From the NCBI RefSeq assembly GCF_020921035.1, contig NC_063160.1, positions 20,743,595-20,807,594 on the forward strand: 64,000 nt of DNA, in the 5' to 3' direction. The position numbers and the translations under genes were made by a program. This DNA is from Rhodamnia argentea. Lineage: Eukaryota > Streptophyta > Magnoliopsida > Myrtales > Myrtaceae. The notes under the pieces are model-generated. The model saw only the letters and a program-made list of their open reading frames with translations. It was not told where the DNA came from and made no database searches. Numbering within the stretch: position 1 is the first letter of the stretch; every line of letters starts with the position of its first letter. Shown here one piece after another: positions 51,935-62,699 of the stretch.

Positions 51935-52130
51935 GTGTCGAAAAAAGTCTTAAACCTATTGTATTTGCGCCAATTTAGTCTTAAATCTTTTTTTTTTTGT
52001 GCCAATTTAGTTCTAAATCTATTGCATTGATGAAAATTCGGTCCTAAAATCTTTTATTGGTGTCAATTCAGTCATTAACATTTTGTATTTGTGCCAATGC
52101 AATATATTTATGAATTTTTCGAAACTTTTC
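51935..52130. mobile_element. single arm of a family A foldback
   Basis: AAAAAAGTCTTAAACCTATT followed by repeated GCCAATTTAGTCTTAAATC units; no matching right arm of its own, directly left of a fuller copy. Confidence 0.55.
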
Positions 52131-52149
52131 TTGCATTTTATGTGTAGCA

Positions 52150-52685
52150 TTATCGTGGGAAAATTTATCAAAAAAAAAAAAAGTCATAAACTTATTGTGC
52201 GACGGTTAATTCAGTTATAATATTATTAATGATTCGCCAATATAGTCATTTCTGCCAGTTTTGGTAGGAGATCGTTGACGTGTATAAGTTTTGCAATTTT
52301 TTATTTGTTTATTATTTTCGTTTATTTTTTATTTCATTTTCTTTATTCTTTCCAACTATGGGCAGACAAAGGCCACGATGCCCTCGCTTGGTATTGGTGA
52401 GGGCATTGCTACCTGTGCCCGGACGAGGTTGGCTGATGACCTCGCAGGTTCGGAGTTGAAAAAAATAAAAAAAATAAAAAAATTTAGAAACTTAAAAATT
52501 TACAAAAATTATCCACATCAGCATCAACCAACATTCGTATTAGCAATTTTCGATCAAAACTAGTCAAAATGACTAAATCAATAAATCGTGAAAATGTTTA
52601 GAACTAAATTAACTAAACTGAAAGGTTGAGGACGAAAATTGCCGTCATATAAAAGATTTATGGCTTTTTTATGATTCTTCCCATT
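52150..52685. mobile_element. foldback element, family A
   Basis: Left end AAAATTTATCAAAAAAAAAA with GTCATAAACTTATTGTGCG; right end AGATTTATGGCTTTTTTATG. Contains TTTTGGTAGGAGATCGTTGA, a T-rich shoulder, a GC core (52360-52455, GTGAGGGCATTGC, GACGAGGTTGGCTG) and an A-rich shoulder. About 535 bp. Confidence 0.65.
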
Positions 52686-53486
52686 GTCATCTTGCTCCTT
52701 ATCACTTTCTAAAGCGGGGCATTTTATTTGGTACGTGTACAGATTGTATTAGATCCAAGATACATATCGAACCTGTGATGATGCAGATCGTGCATCTCTT
52801 TATCAGTAGACCCTGTAACAAAAAATGGATTTATTTGAAATTTTATTTAGTGGCATGAAAGCTGGAGAAAAGTTAGAAAGATCGCATACACATCGGACCA
52901 ACTTGAAAGATGGGATAGCATGCTTCTCGGACAAGGCCTCTTCCAAGTGGGCCAGGTTCGTTCAATAATTGTTTGGTTTTTTGCCTGCTCTACCCCGCCT
53001 CTCTCTCTCTCTCTTCTCTTTACAATACGTGAGAATCGAATCACACGCCCGAAATTAAACGTCCACATCCCATTCGATTCCCTTACCGCTAGATTGTGTG
53101 CCCAATAATAGGTTCCTTCGATAATTCGCTTGCTCGAGATTGTCTTTAATTCCAAGAGCATGATAACCTTGGCTCGACGGTTGTATTTCTCCTTCTTTTC
53201 CTGCAAAATTTAGATAGGTAATCAAGATTAGCATTCTCCCAACAATGATCCTCCTAATTTGGCAAGACAACCTTGCTTCGTTTCAAGTGTTTTCTGATAG
53301 TTTTTCCGGCACTCAAACGAAAATTAGGCGCACATTTGAACGTGTGAACATCATAGATTAAGCAAGAATTCATGGCTAGTTGAGCGTTGCTCTTGCGGGT
53401 TTGGGTCTAATTTATTAGCCAAGGGTTAAGACCCATGCATAATCTATCTAAAATGATGGGTAGCCCCAGCTAGAAGTGATTGATTT
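52686..53486. other. spacer
   Basis: No gene recognised; a CT run lies at about 53000-53012. Confidence 0.35.
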
Positions 53487-54000
53487 TAAGGTGGGCCGGT
53501 TCCCATCCCGAAATCGAGAACCGCTCACTGAATCCTAGACCCACCTGGGAATCGGCCTACTGATTTTGATCCGGTTCCCCGATAGCTCCAGGAACCGACC
53601 ATGAGTAAGCAAACCAACAAGAAGCTTTCCTGAATCGGGATATAAACAAAAGAATAATTATACTTGTCGTGACTCTTGAACACTGCGAGAAGAAGTTGAA
53701 GACAAGGATATATGTAAGGGCTCCTTAAACGTGCAAAGCTCAATATAAATATAGGGTTTGCGAAAGATCTCGAGAGAATGCCCTGAGGGTGAAGAAATTT
53801 TTTATTTTTTTTTGGTCCAGAGGGTGAAGAAATTTTAGCGATGGGAAAAAGTGTCAGTTCTAAGATTCCATTTGTCCATCAAGTCGCCATTCAAAGATTC
53901 TCCCCTATCGATAAATTCCTCATTGCATCAGAGTTTGAAGCAAATTAACCAGTCCGATTTTCGGGTGGCTCATAAGTTCCAAATCCTTTGCTCACCCCTA
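53487..54000. mobile_element. diverged hAT-type MITE related to the nested element
   Basis: Starts TAAGGTGGGCCGGTTCCC, alignable to TAGGGGTGAGCGGTTCCC of the element at 16486, and ends TTTGCTCACCCCTA. GGTTCC/GGAACC words fill the left part. The length (514 bp) is similar. No clear 8-bp target duplication, so one end may be wrong or the copy old. Confidence 0.5.
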
Positions 54001-54659
54001 ACCTCATCATTTTTCCTGCGGGACGCTTTTCAAGGGTCGCTCCATTCCCCCGTAATTCACCAAGTTCGCGACAAAGTCCCGTCTCGGTATACCCGCGAAG
54101 AGAGGGAAAAAAGCCATTAGCGTTATGCCCCCTCATCTCGTTCCTTGCGTCCAAGAAGCTTGTCATTAGTGATCCTGCCTATACTCACGACGAAGATATC
54201 GTCTATCTTTCTCAAGCAATCGCTCTTATGGCTCGATTTCTAAACTTTGCCCTCTATTTTGCCTTTAACGAGGTGGCTAAAACTACAGCGCACATGACCA
54301 TTTTAAAAGCGGGCAAAAGCCGATTTTGAAGCGAGTGGACACACATGGACTCTGGACAAATCTCGAAGGGGCAATTGAAGAAAAGGCAAAAACATGGGAA
54401 AACGGAAGGCGGGTCTTGGATAATTACACGTCTGGTGGGCCTTAGGACACACAGTGATAACTGAAAGCCCGTTTCTTCAAAGTTGAAAGATCCTAGTGGG
54501 GGACACGTGGCACTTTCTTAGAGAGTAAGAAATGGAAATGGGGAATCCGATTGATGGTGATTGCTGGCTTGTGCGTTTGCCACCTGTGGGGAGCCTCGCT
54601 CACAGTTTTAATCGCTATCAAAATCATGATCCACAGTTTATTCTTGCTTACGAATCTGT
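54001..54659. other. spacer
   Basis: An open frame on the plus strand (53988-54329) and its shadows have no recognisable domain. Nothing else seen. Confidence 0.3.
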
Positions 54660-54895
54660 GAAGTCGAAATTCGCGAAAAATAATAAATCTAGAAAATATT
54701 TTTTAAAAAATGACCTTTGTAAAAATGTCTTAGCAAAAAAATATTTTTATTTACGCAAATTTTTAGACACAAATTGATGTTGGTAACGCAAATATTTTTC
54801 ATTAATTAATTATTTGAAACGATACATGCGATCATTTTTAAGAGGATATTTTTCTGATCACTCATTTTTCTCGAAACAAACGGAATTTTAGTATC
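54660..54895. mobile_element. short foldback element, family E
   Basis: Ends with CATTTTTCTCGAAACAAACG, the same right end as the element at 9090-9285. The middle has ATTCGCGAAAAAT and many A/T-rich words in opposed sense. Borders approximate. Confidence 0.4.
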
Positions 54896-55559
54896 ATTAT
54901 TTTTCCCAAATTGACCCGAATCAAGTTTATCGGGAGAAAGATCTGCCTTAGCATTCAGTGCCCGATACTTAAGGAACAATTATCCGACACTAACCATTTT
55001 GAGTCTCGATCACAGTATGCAGACCCTTTGATTTTCACAGCAAGATCGGTTCCCGACGGTGGCAAATGGATCGACTGCAACGTCTTTAAAACTATAACCG
55101 TCGCACGCATCTCGCTGTTATAGATATCACTGCATGCTCATTTGTACCATCAGGACTTGATTGGAAGCTCTGATAATGGTAGGAATCTTCTTCCTAGGAT
55201 ATGGTGCAGTAGTCAGTTCAGTTATCCTTGTGAGAAGATGAACAGAGCTTGATTGATTCCAAAGCTAGTTTGAGAGGATTAGAATAAGAATAATGGAACC
55301 ATGTTAGCTCAGATTGTCAACAAGCCTCATATTCTCCTCCACCATCTTATTATTTAGCTGAAATTTACATGTAAAATGTATCCTTTAGCACTAAAAATCC
55401 TCTGAAAGTGGTGAGAAAGAAGAGTATACTGAGGCCAGATAAAGCATATTATGGTGCTGATCCCACAACGGGTAAGTTTCCGGTAAAGCAAAATCACAAG
55501 AAAGAAAGAGAAAAAAGAAAAGAAAAGAAAGGAAACAAGAAAAAATCTGTAATTTAGTC
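54896..55559. other. upstream region of the DUF4408/DUF761 gene
   Basis: No gene recognised; probably promoter DNA, ending with an A/G-rich tract just before the TATA box. Confidence 0.4.
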
Positions 55560-55567
55560 TATATAAA
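55560..55567 (+). promoter_or_regulatory. candidate TATA box of the DUF4408/DUF761 gene
   Basis: TATATAAA about 385 bases before the ATG at 55944; transcription start would be near 55592, giving a leader of about 350 nt that contains an upstream ORF. Confidence 0.5.
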
Positions 55568-55751
55568 GCTCATGCTTAAACATCAAACATTTCCTCAAGA
55601 AAGCACATTGTAGAGAAGAACATTCTTACTCTCAAAGCAACAATTCACACACTCTCAAAGTCTGTTTGCTCAATTCTTCTCCTTCAACAGGCTTCTTTCT
55701 CTCTGTACTGTGATTATTCTCTTCAGCTTCTGTTTGCACCAGTCACCTTCC

Positions 55752-55874
55752 ATGAATAGCGGCAGTAGTATCTTCTCCATGAACACTTTGATCATGCTCC
55801 TCTCTCTGTTCTCTCTGATCGGGGAAGGGGTCTTTGCCCACGCTTTCCTTGTATATCCCTTCTCTTGCGAGTGA
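55752..55874 (+). other. upstream ORF of 40 codons with hydrophobic peptide
   Basis: ATG frame starting MNSGSSIFSMNTLIMLLSL, a signal-peptide-like sequence, ending 69 bases before the main start. In the duplicated copy at 60776 the equivalent sequence has a small length change that breaks this frame, so selection on the peptide is not supported. Confidence 0.35.
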
Positions 55875-55943
55875 GAGCGTGTGAGTTTTTAATCCTAGTG
55901 GTACTTTAGAGATCGCTAGTTGTTCCCAAGTCAACTGTTTCTG

Positions 55944-56624
55944 ATGGATTCGCTTCACTTTAAGAACATCAAAGTTGAGAAAAGGGGTTACAGAAGTACT
56001 GGGAAGGGGTGTCAACTAAGAAAGATTGCGAGCCTGTTCAGGATCATGGAGATATGTGTTCTGTTGGTGTTGCTCTCGAGGTTTTCCACTCAACTGCCGA
56101 TGGCCGTCAAGAACTCGGGCGAGTATTTCCGGGGCTTGAAGGTGGTTCTGGTGAGTCCCCGGTTCGTCTTCATCCTTGGAAACGTGATAATCGTCACTCT
56201 GTTTGTGAAGTCCGGACAGTTCTCTGCTCGGGATTCCGCCATAAAGAACGATCTTTACGATGAATTCCTAGAGAAGAGCGAAAAGAGTAGGAACAGCCAC
56301 CAAACCGAAACCCAATTCCAGGACAAGCAAATTATATGTGAGGAAACTAGTGATGATAATAAGCATGTTGTTCACGGGGATGGGGCAGTGAAGACTTATA
56401 GGAGGAGCCAATCAGAGAACTTGCATCACGTGAACCGTGTGAAATTGCAGCGAGTTCTAAGGCGTTCCGCGACAGAGAAATGCAGGGAGAGTGCTCTCTG
56501 TGCCGATAACGGGAAATTGGAGAAAAGTTCCTTCCCTGAGGATTCTTTGAGCAATGAGGAGTTCCGTCGCACGGTGGAGGCTTTCATCGCCCGGCAACAG
56601 AGGTCTCTGAGGGAAGAGAAGTAG
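55944..56624 (+). CDS. DUF4408/DUF761 domain protein (cotton-fibre-expressed type)
   Basis: Single-exon 226-aa plant-specific protein of unknown function. The N-terminal part (residues about 10-80) has the DUF4408 layout: basic start, a hydrophobic stretch (MEICVLLVLLSRFST), then a second one (SPRFVFILGNVIIVTLFV). The middle is charged and Ser-rich, and the C-terminus is the DUF761 motif EEFRRTVEAFIARQQRSLRE. The ATG at 55944 is the first in frame. Family members respond to stress or hormones, but no biochemical role is established. A broken relative lies at 60924 in the right duplicate. Confidence 0.85.
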   Translation: MDSLHFKNIKVEKRGYRSTGKGCQLRKIASLFRIMEICVLLVLLSRFSTQLPMAVKNSGEYFRGLKVVLVSPRFVFILGNVIIVTLFVKSGQFSARDSAIKNDLYDEFLEKSEKSRNSHQTETQFQDKQIICEETSDDNKHVVHGDGAVKTYRRSQSENLHHVNRVKLQRVLRRSATEKCRESALCADNGKLEKSSFPEDSLSNEEFRRTVEAFIARQQRSLREEK

Positions 56625-58825
56625 TCTGTGTCGTAAAATGCTTGTCAGATCATAAGGTAGTAGTACATAGTCTGTATTACTCTTTACATGGTCTTGGAAT
56701 ATATGTATATTTCCAGAATCATATGCAATCTCCCCTTGTGTGTCTTCTCTTCTTCTTCTTCTTCTTCTTCTTTTTTTTTTTTCTGTTTGTTTTAGTTTGC
56801 CATATGCTTCTGCCCAAGTTTTGTTTCATCGGGTAGGACACGTTGAGCAACTGGTTTCCATCTGTCTAATCTGCTACTGATACAACGAATGTGCACAAGC
56901 CGAGTTCTTACTGAGTTGTTGGAATGTGAACAACTTTTCAAAGTATGCTTTCAGGCCGACTGTGATCCAGTGATGCAACTTTCAGAGCATCAGTTTTATT
57001 GACATTGGATACAAAGATAAGAAATTCGGATTCGCAAAGATCGCTAGATTTGGCCTTTCCATTCAAGAAGATGATGTGGAGGAACTTCGGCTAATAGAAG
57101 TAGGGCGGACGCTCTTTCATTCCGAGAGAATAATATGGATTAATAGGCAGGAATATATCCCAGGAATGTAATTCTCAGGAATAGTATGCTTTGATGCCGT
57201 GTGCTTATAAAATCATCTGTGTTTCCAGCACATGAGCAAACGGTAAATCTAAGCCAAGAAAGCTGTTTGCTATTATAAAATTTAAGTAAGATCGCTCACA
57301 GATCCATCTACAACGTTAAAGCTGATGGAGCAATAAAACACGACCTTCATATTGTACTTGGTCAACAGTGGATTTGTCACTCAATCACGAAAATTATTAG
57401 CTTTCTTTCTAGTGCTGCACTAGCTAGTAACAAATCACAACACTCCCAATAGAAAGATTAGTATTTTTCTTCGCCTCTTTTCCATCAGGTTGCTGACTTT
57501 TTCGCTGCATCTGAGCACTGAAATTGAGGACAAGTGGAATGCACCATTTTTATACGAAGCACATCAGACTTTACAGACCGACTTGGACATCTAAGATTAG
57601 GTCCACTTTTTGGTTTGGCGGTGATTTGTTGTCTTCAATATGTGCAACTAGAGGTCTGGTGTTTGCTTTCTCAAGTGGATTTGCTTTCAATAATGACCAG
57701 CTAAAGCTAAACTTGTCGGGCCATAAGAAGTCCGTCGACGTGGATCCGATTGGGACCCTGGCGGGGTGCCTTTGCACATTGGACTTGAGTCACGAGAGAA
57801 AGAATAACAGCAGAGAAAGTACTTGCATATGTTTCAGTTCTTGAAAGGTCTTGTGGGTAGGCATGCAATTTATAGCAAATGCAAGGGTGGAATGTGTCGA
57901 CGAAGCAAATTCGTCCTAAATTATGCTTGAATTTCTGTAATTCTTACCCCTGATAATTTGTGTTCGCCATCAGTCCACACATCACGGACTTAGTGTTGCC
58001 AGAGTTTTGGGAGCAAAAGTTATTATCAAAGCTGAAGCAGAAGAGACCAAGGGAAGGGTTTCATCTCTGTTGTAAGTAGAACTTTAAATGACCAAGAGCT
58101 TTATTGGATGTTTTGCTGTGGGAACAGGCATTTCGTTCTCCAAATTCGGCTGCGAGGGCTAAAATCTCAACTAGGAACAGGATCAAAGAACCAGTCCAAA
58201 TTAACCATAGGATGGCCTATGAGAATTCCCCTCCTTGTAAGTTGTAAGAATGGGCCGGCCGACTTTCTAAATACAGGTTTAGAAAGTTTGCTTGATTTGT
58301 GTGGACAGGAAACGTCAACTTCAAAGTTGAAACCGCTTAAGAGTTATGGACACCAACCTAAAAGTTGACAATGTATCTCTCTTTCTATATGAATTCATCA
58401 CTAAAAATTAAAAAAAAAAGTATCTAAACTTGCAAACCTGTCACTTGTCGGGCTGTCTTAAAACTGAAATAACTACACGCGCAAACCTATTGAGTGACAG
58501 CCTTGCAGATGTCGATGCTTGCTTCTGATCTTAATCACTGGGATGCAAAGCACTGCCAAATTCGCTTAGCCTCTGATGCTTTGTTAATGGCAATATGAAT
58601 TATTGCTATGGCGTGATCGACTGAGACAGGACAAATTCCTTAGGGGGAATCGAACTTGAACTTGACCCCTAAGACAAGTAAGGACACAGCGTCTTGGCAA
58701 ATCTTACTTCTTGTGCAGGCAGCTAGTTTGTTCTTGTGATGTAGAGAACCATAAACATCCACAACCTTCTGCGAAATATCAATACCCGATTCTAAACTTT
58801 CAAATACCTTCCATCAGCCAAAACA
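56625..58825. other. spacer between DUF and AAA genes, left duplicate
   Basis: 3' UTR of the DUF gene with a CTT microsatellite (56747-56770) and T run, then non-coding DNA. The part 57425-58380 is well matched in the right duplicate (61278-62250). It contains a frame starting MHHFYTKHIRLYRPTW, also open for a similar length in the right copy but with a different, unrelated-looking end, so I do not call it a gene. Likely promoter DNA of the AAA gene. Confidence 0.4.
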
Positions 58826-60346
58826 ATGTTTTCTGATGCTAACATATCGCTGCTTCAACGATGGTCGTTCGGTCCTTACTTCGCAATCTTGTACCATATG
58901 AGCTGCAATATTACTTATTTGGGAGCATCCAGGGCTTCTTCAAGTCCTATTCCTTTGAAGTGACTGTAGTCATTGAAGAATTCGATGACCTAACTGGCCT
59001 AGCTGGCAAGCCAAAATACGAGGCTGCTGAACATTACTTAGGCAACAAAATATCTCTGACAACTCGGTCTTATAGAGACTGTTTGCCAGTAAAAGGAACA
59101 AAGATGACTATTTTCATGGCAAATAATCAATAAGTAACAGATGTCTTCAAAGGAGTGAACTTCAAATGGAGACAGATCACCAGAGATGTTGAATTGAAGC
59201 AGATGACACGCGAAGGCCGGCAATCCCAGCTGTCGGAAGTGCAGTATTATCAGCTGAAGTTTCACAAGAAGCACAAGGATTTGGCCTTCAATTCTTACTT
59301 CCCTTTCATACTAAAAGAGGGGTATAATGTGCAAGAAGCACGGAAAACCTTGAAACTGTATACTTTGCAAAGTGACTACTTTGGAGGACACCCTAGTAAG
59401 CAAGATTCATGGCGTTCCATGCACCGTCACCATCCATCTACATTCGACACATTGGCGATGGATCCAGACCTCAAGAAGATAATAATGGAGGACCTCAATA
59501 GGTTCGTGAAGAGAAAGGACGATTATGGGGGAGAGCAGGGAAGGCGTGGAAAAGGGGTTATTTACTGTACGGTCCTCCTGGCATGGGGAAATCGAGCTTG
59601 GTGGCTGCGATGGGCAACTATCTGAATTTCAGTATCTATGACCTGGCACTGACAAACATCTCTTATAACTCACAGCTGCATAGTGTTGTTGGCAACTGAA
59701 AACAAATCCATACTTGTCTTCGAGGACATAGACTGCAGCCTCGAGTTGAAAGATCAACAAGCAGACAACGACACATCAGCGCCAATTGGTAAACATCCCT
59801 CACCTCAACAAAGCCAGGTAAATGCAAACCATAGGTTACTCTTTCGATACATATTCCCTTAAGCTTCTTTGAAAATGCATTGAATGTTTGTTGAAAGGGC
59901 CTTACCACTTAATGATCTGCCTCTTCCTGGACATGTCCTCGTCTAGTGAGGTTTCTTCTTGCTCACAGGTGACATTTTCAGGACTTCTCAACTTCATAGA
60001 TGGGTTATGGTCAAGCTGCAGCGATGCAAAAATCACAGTGTTCATGACCAATCACAAAGAAAAGCTCGACCCTGCTTTGTTGTGCCCAGGACGAATGGAC
60101 ATGCACATTCACATGTCGTGCTGGTTTCAAAACACTGGCGGCTAATTATTTCAGCACGACTGACCACCCACTTTTCCCTGGAATCGAAGAGCTCACAAAG
60201 TCTGCGCTGGTCACCCGGCCGAAGTCGGGGAGCAACTGCTGAAGAGTAATGATCCTGACATTGCCCTACAAGGACTGCTCGGATTTCTCCATATGAAGAG
60301 AAGGGAAAATTCCCAAATTCAAGAGAATGACCAGCACCATAAATGA
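58826..60346 (+). pseudogene. AAA-ATPase (BCS1/AATP1-like), broken copy
   Basis: Left tandem copy of the AAA-ATPase at 62700. Relative to it: a 37-bp deletion just after the first six codons shifts frame; GAA becomes TAA in the phrase NNQ/stop (near 59131); an extra G near 59528 and further small changes after the Walker region break the frame again; and the Walker A loop reads GPPGMGKSS instead of GPPGTGKSS. The intron (59818-59968) keeps GT and AG. Exon 2 resembles GLLNFIDGLWSSC and VFMTNHKEKLDPAL, but CGGCCG is replaced by TGCCCA in the arginine-finger area, and it continues to a natural stop at 60344, which gives the likely C-terminus of the intact copy (LLGFLHMKRRENSQIQ). Confidence 0.85.
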
Positions 60347-60775
60347 GACAGCAAAGAGACGTTAGAGAACTAAAACAGACTAAGCGAAAGTTGTGTGTGA
60401 GAACATGTCAAATTGATTGTTTAGACAAAAGGTGTGTTTGCAGCTAATTCTTCGTTAAAAATTTTGAAGCTGTCTTAAGTTCAATTATTGTATGGCAAAC
60501 CCTCAGTTGTTTCGAGAGTATCCTACCGCTCCGATGCAGATTTGGACTCCTGAAAATCGTCGACATCCTTGGAGAAGAAGGCATTGCTCGTCTTTTTGTA
60601 TAGACTGCAGAGCTTTCATCAAGTACAAAATGCATGTTCCATGACTACATCCATCCAGCTTGTCTACGTTTGAGTCTGGACAGCAAATAGCCAAAAAAAC
60701 GCTTCATCGTGCTTTTGGGTACATTCATCCTGCACAAACCCTTTCAATTACCCAGAAGTCGCGCACTTAGTATGA
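60347..60775. other. joint region between the two duplicates
   Basis: About 430 bases downstream of the broken AAA copy, probably its old 3' UTR, reaching the start of the right duplicate near 60776. No gene seen. Confidence 0.4.
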
Positions 60776-60923
60776 TCATGCTCCTCTCTGTTCTCTGTGA
60801 ACGGGGAAGGGGTCTTTGCCCAAGCTTTCCTTGTATATCCCTCCTCTTGGAATCGAGAGCGTGTGGTTTTCAATCCTAGCGGTACTTTAGAGATCACTAG
60901 TTGTTCCCAAATCGCTGTTTCTG

Positions 60924-61078
60924 ATGGATTCGCTCCACTTTAAGAACATCAAAGTTGAGTAAAGGGCATACAGAAGAACTGTGAAGTGCTGTCAACTGAG
61001 AAAGATTGCCAGTTTGTACAGGATCATGGAGATCTGTGCTGTTGGTGTTACTCTCGAGGTTTTCCATTCAGCTGCCGA
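60924..61078 (+). pseudogene. DUF4408 gene stub
   Basis: Matches the first 150 bases of the gene at 55944 (MDSLHFKNIKVE) but has a stop at codon 13 (GAG TAA where the left copy has GAG AAA), and similarity ends after the GCTGCCGATGCC segment. The rest of the gene, including DUF761, is absent. Confidence 0.8.
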
Positions 61079-62699
61079 TGCCGTTCCAATGCGGATTCGG
61101 ACTTTACAGACAACTGTAAATTTGCTCCAGGAAAAGCGTCATAGGAATTACAAACTGTCTCTTTTCGTCACAGGAATTACAAAAGCTATCTCATCCCAGG
61201 AAAAAAAAAAAAAAACTTCAAACGGTATCTCAATGCGAGTGGATTTTCGAACGGGAGCTTTTGCACTTGCTATTAACATATGATAACACTCCCAATAGAA
61301 AAATTGGATCTTTCTTCGCCTCTTTTTCCATCAGATTGCAGACTTTTTTGCTGCATCTGAGCACTGAAATTTTGGAAGAGGGACCGAAAGGGTCAGTGGA
61401 ATGCACCATTTTTATATGAAGCACATCAGACTTTACAGACCAACTTGGAGATCTAGATTAGGTTCACTTTTGAGTTTAGCGTGTAATTTGTTGCTTTCAA
61501 TATGTGCAACTAGAGGTCTGGTGTATGCTTTCTCAAGTGGATTTGCTTTCAATAATGACCAGCTAAACTTGTCGGGCCATGAGAAGTCCGTCAATGTAGA
61601 TCTGACCGGGGACTCTGCAAGGGTGGCTCTGCCCATTGGACTTGAGTCACGAGCAAATGAATAACAGCAGAAAAAATACTCGCATACTTGCATGTTGCAG
61701 CTCTTGAAAGGTCTTGTACGTAGGCACACAATTATATAGGCAAGCATGGAATACGTCGGCGAAGCAAATTTGTTCTATAACTATGCTTGAATTTCTGTAA
61801 TTCTGACCCCATATTGTTTGGTCAGTTTTCCTACTGATAATTTTCGTTCGCTATCATTCCACATCACGGGACTTAGCGTTGCCAGAGTTTTGGGGGGCAA
61901 AAGTTGTTATCAAAGCTGAAGCAGAAGAGAGCAAGAGAAGGGTTTCATCTCTGTTGTAAGCATAACTTTAATGATTAAGAGCTTTATTGGATGTAATGCT
62001 CTGGGAACAGGCACCTCGCCTTCAAATTCGGCTGCGAGTGGCTAATATCTCAACTAGGCACAGCATCAAAGACTCAGTCCAAATCAACCATAGGACGTCC
62101 TGTAAGAATCTCCCTCCTTGTAAGTATGTGCCGGCCGACTTTCTAAATACAGGTTTAGAAAGTTTGCTTGATATGTCTGGACAAAAAACGTCAACTACAA
62201 AGTTGAAGCCGCGTTATGAGTCATGGACACAATCCTAAAATTTGAAAATGTATCTTTCTTTCTATTTAAATTCAACACTAAAAATCACTAAAAGTATCTA
62301 AACTCGCAAACCTGTCACTTGTCAGGCTGCCTAAAGACAAATAACTAAATGCACAAACCTCTTGAATGACAGCCTCACAGATGTGGATGCTTGCTTCTGA
62401 TCTTATTCACTGGGATGCAAAACACCGCCAAATGCCCTTAGCCTCCGATGCCTTTGTTAATGCGATATGAATAATTGCTGCGGCCCAATCGACCGAGACA
62501 GGACAACTTCCTTAGGGAGAATCGGACTCAAACTTGACCCCAAAGACGAGTAAGGACACAGCATCTCAGCCAAATCTGATTTCTTGCGCCTGCAGCAAGC
62601 TTGTTATTGTGATCCGGAGAACCATAAGTACCCCACAATCTTCTGCAAAATATCAATACCCTATTCTAAACTTTCAAATATCATCTGTCAGCCGAAACA
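61079..62699. other. upstream region of the right AAA-ATPase gene
   Basis: 61079-61277 has no match in the left copy and includes a 15-base A run at 61201-61215. From 61278 the sequence follows the left copy and is probably promoter and leader. The two copies share GTTTCATCTCTGTTGTAAG and CCGGCCGACTTTCTAAATAC stretches. Confidence 0.4.

Larger units (their letters stand above)
55790..60346 (+). repeat. left copy of a tandem segmental duplication
   Basis: Blocks of this segment are repeated in order from 60776: 55790-56100 with 60776-61078, 57425-58380 with 61278-62250, and 58380-60346 with 62250 to the window edge. The offset falls from about 4985 bp at the left block to about 3873 bp at the AAA gene start because the right copy lacks about 1.3 kb (56105-57425) and has some 200 unrelated bases instead. 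Confidence 0.85.

Noticed and set aside
57524-57844. Frame MHHFYTKHIRLYRPTW..., also present near 61401
   Set aside because: Conserved only because of the segmental duplication; the ends differ by frame between copies and no family is recognised.
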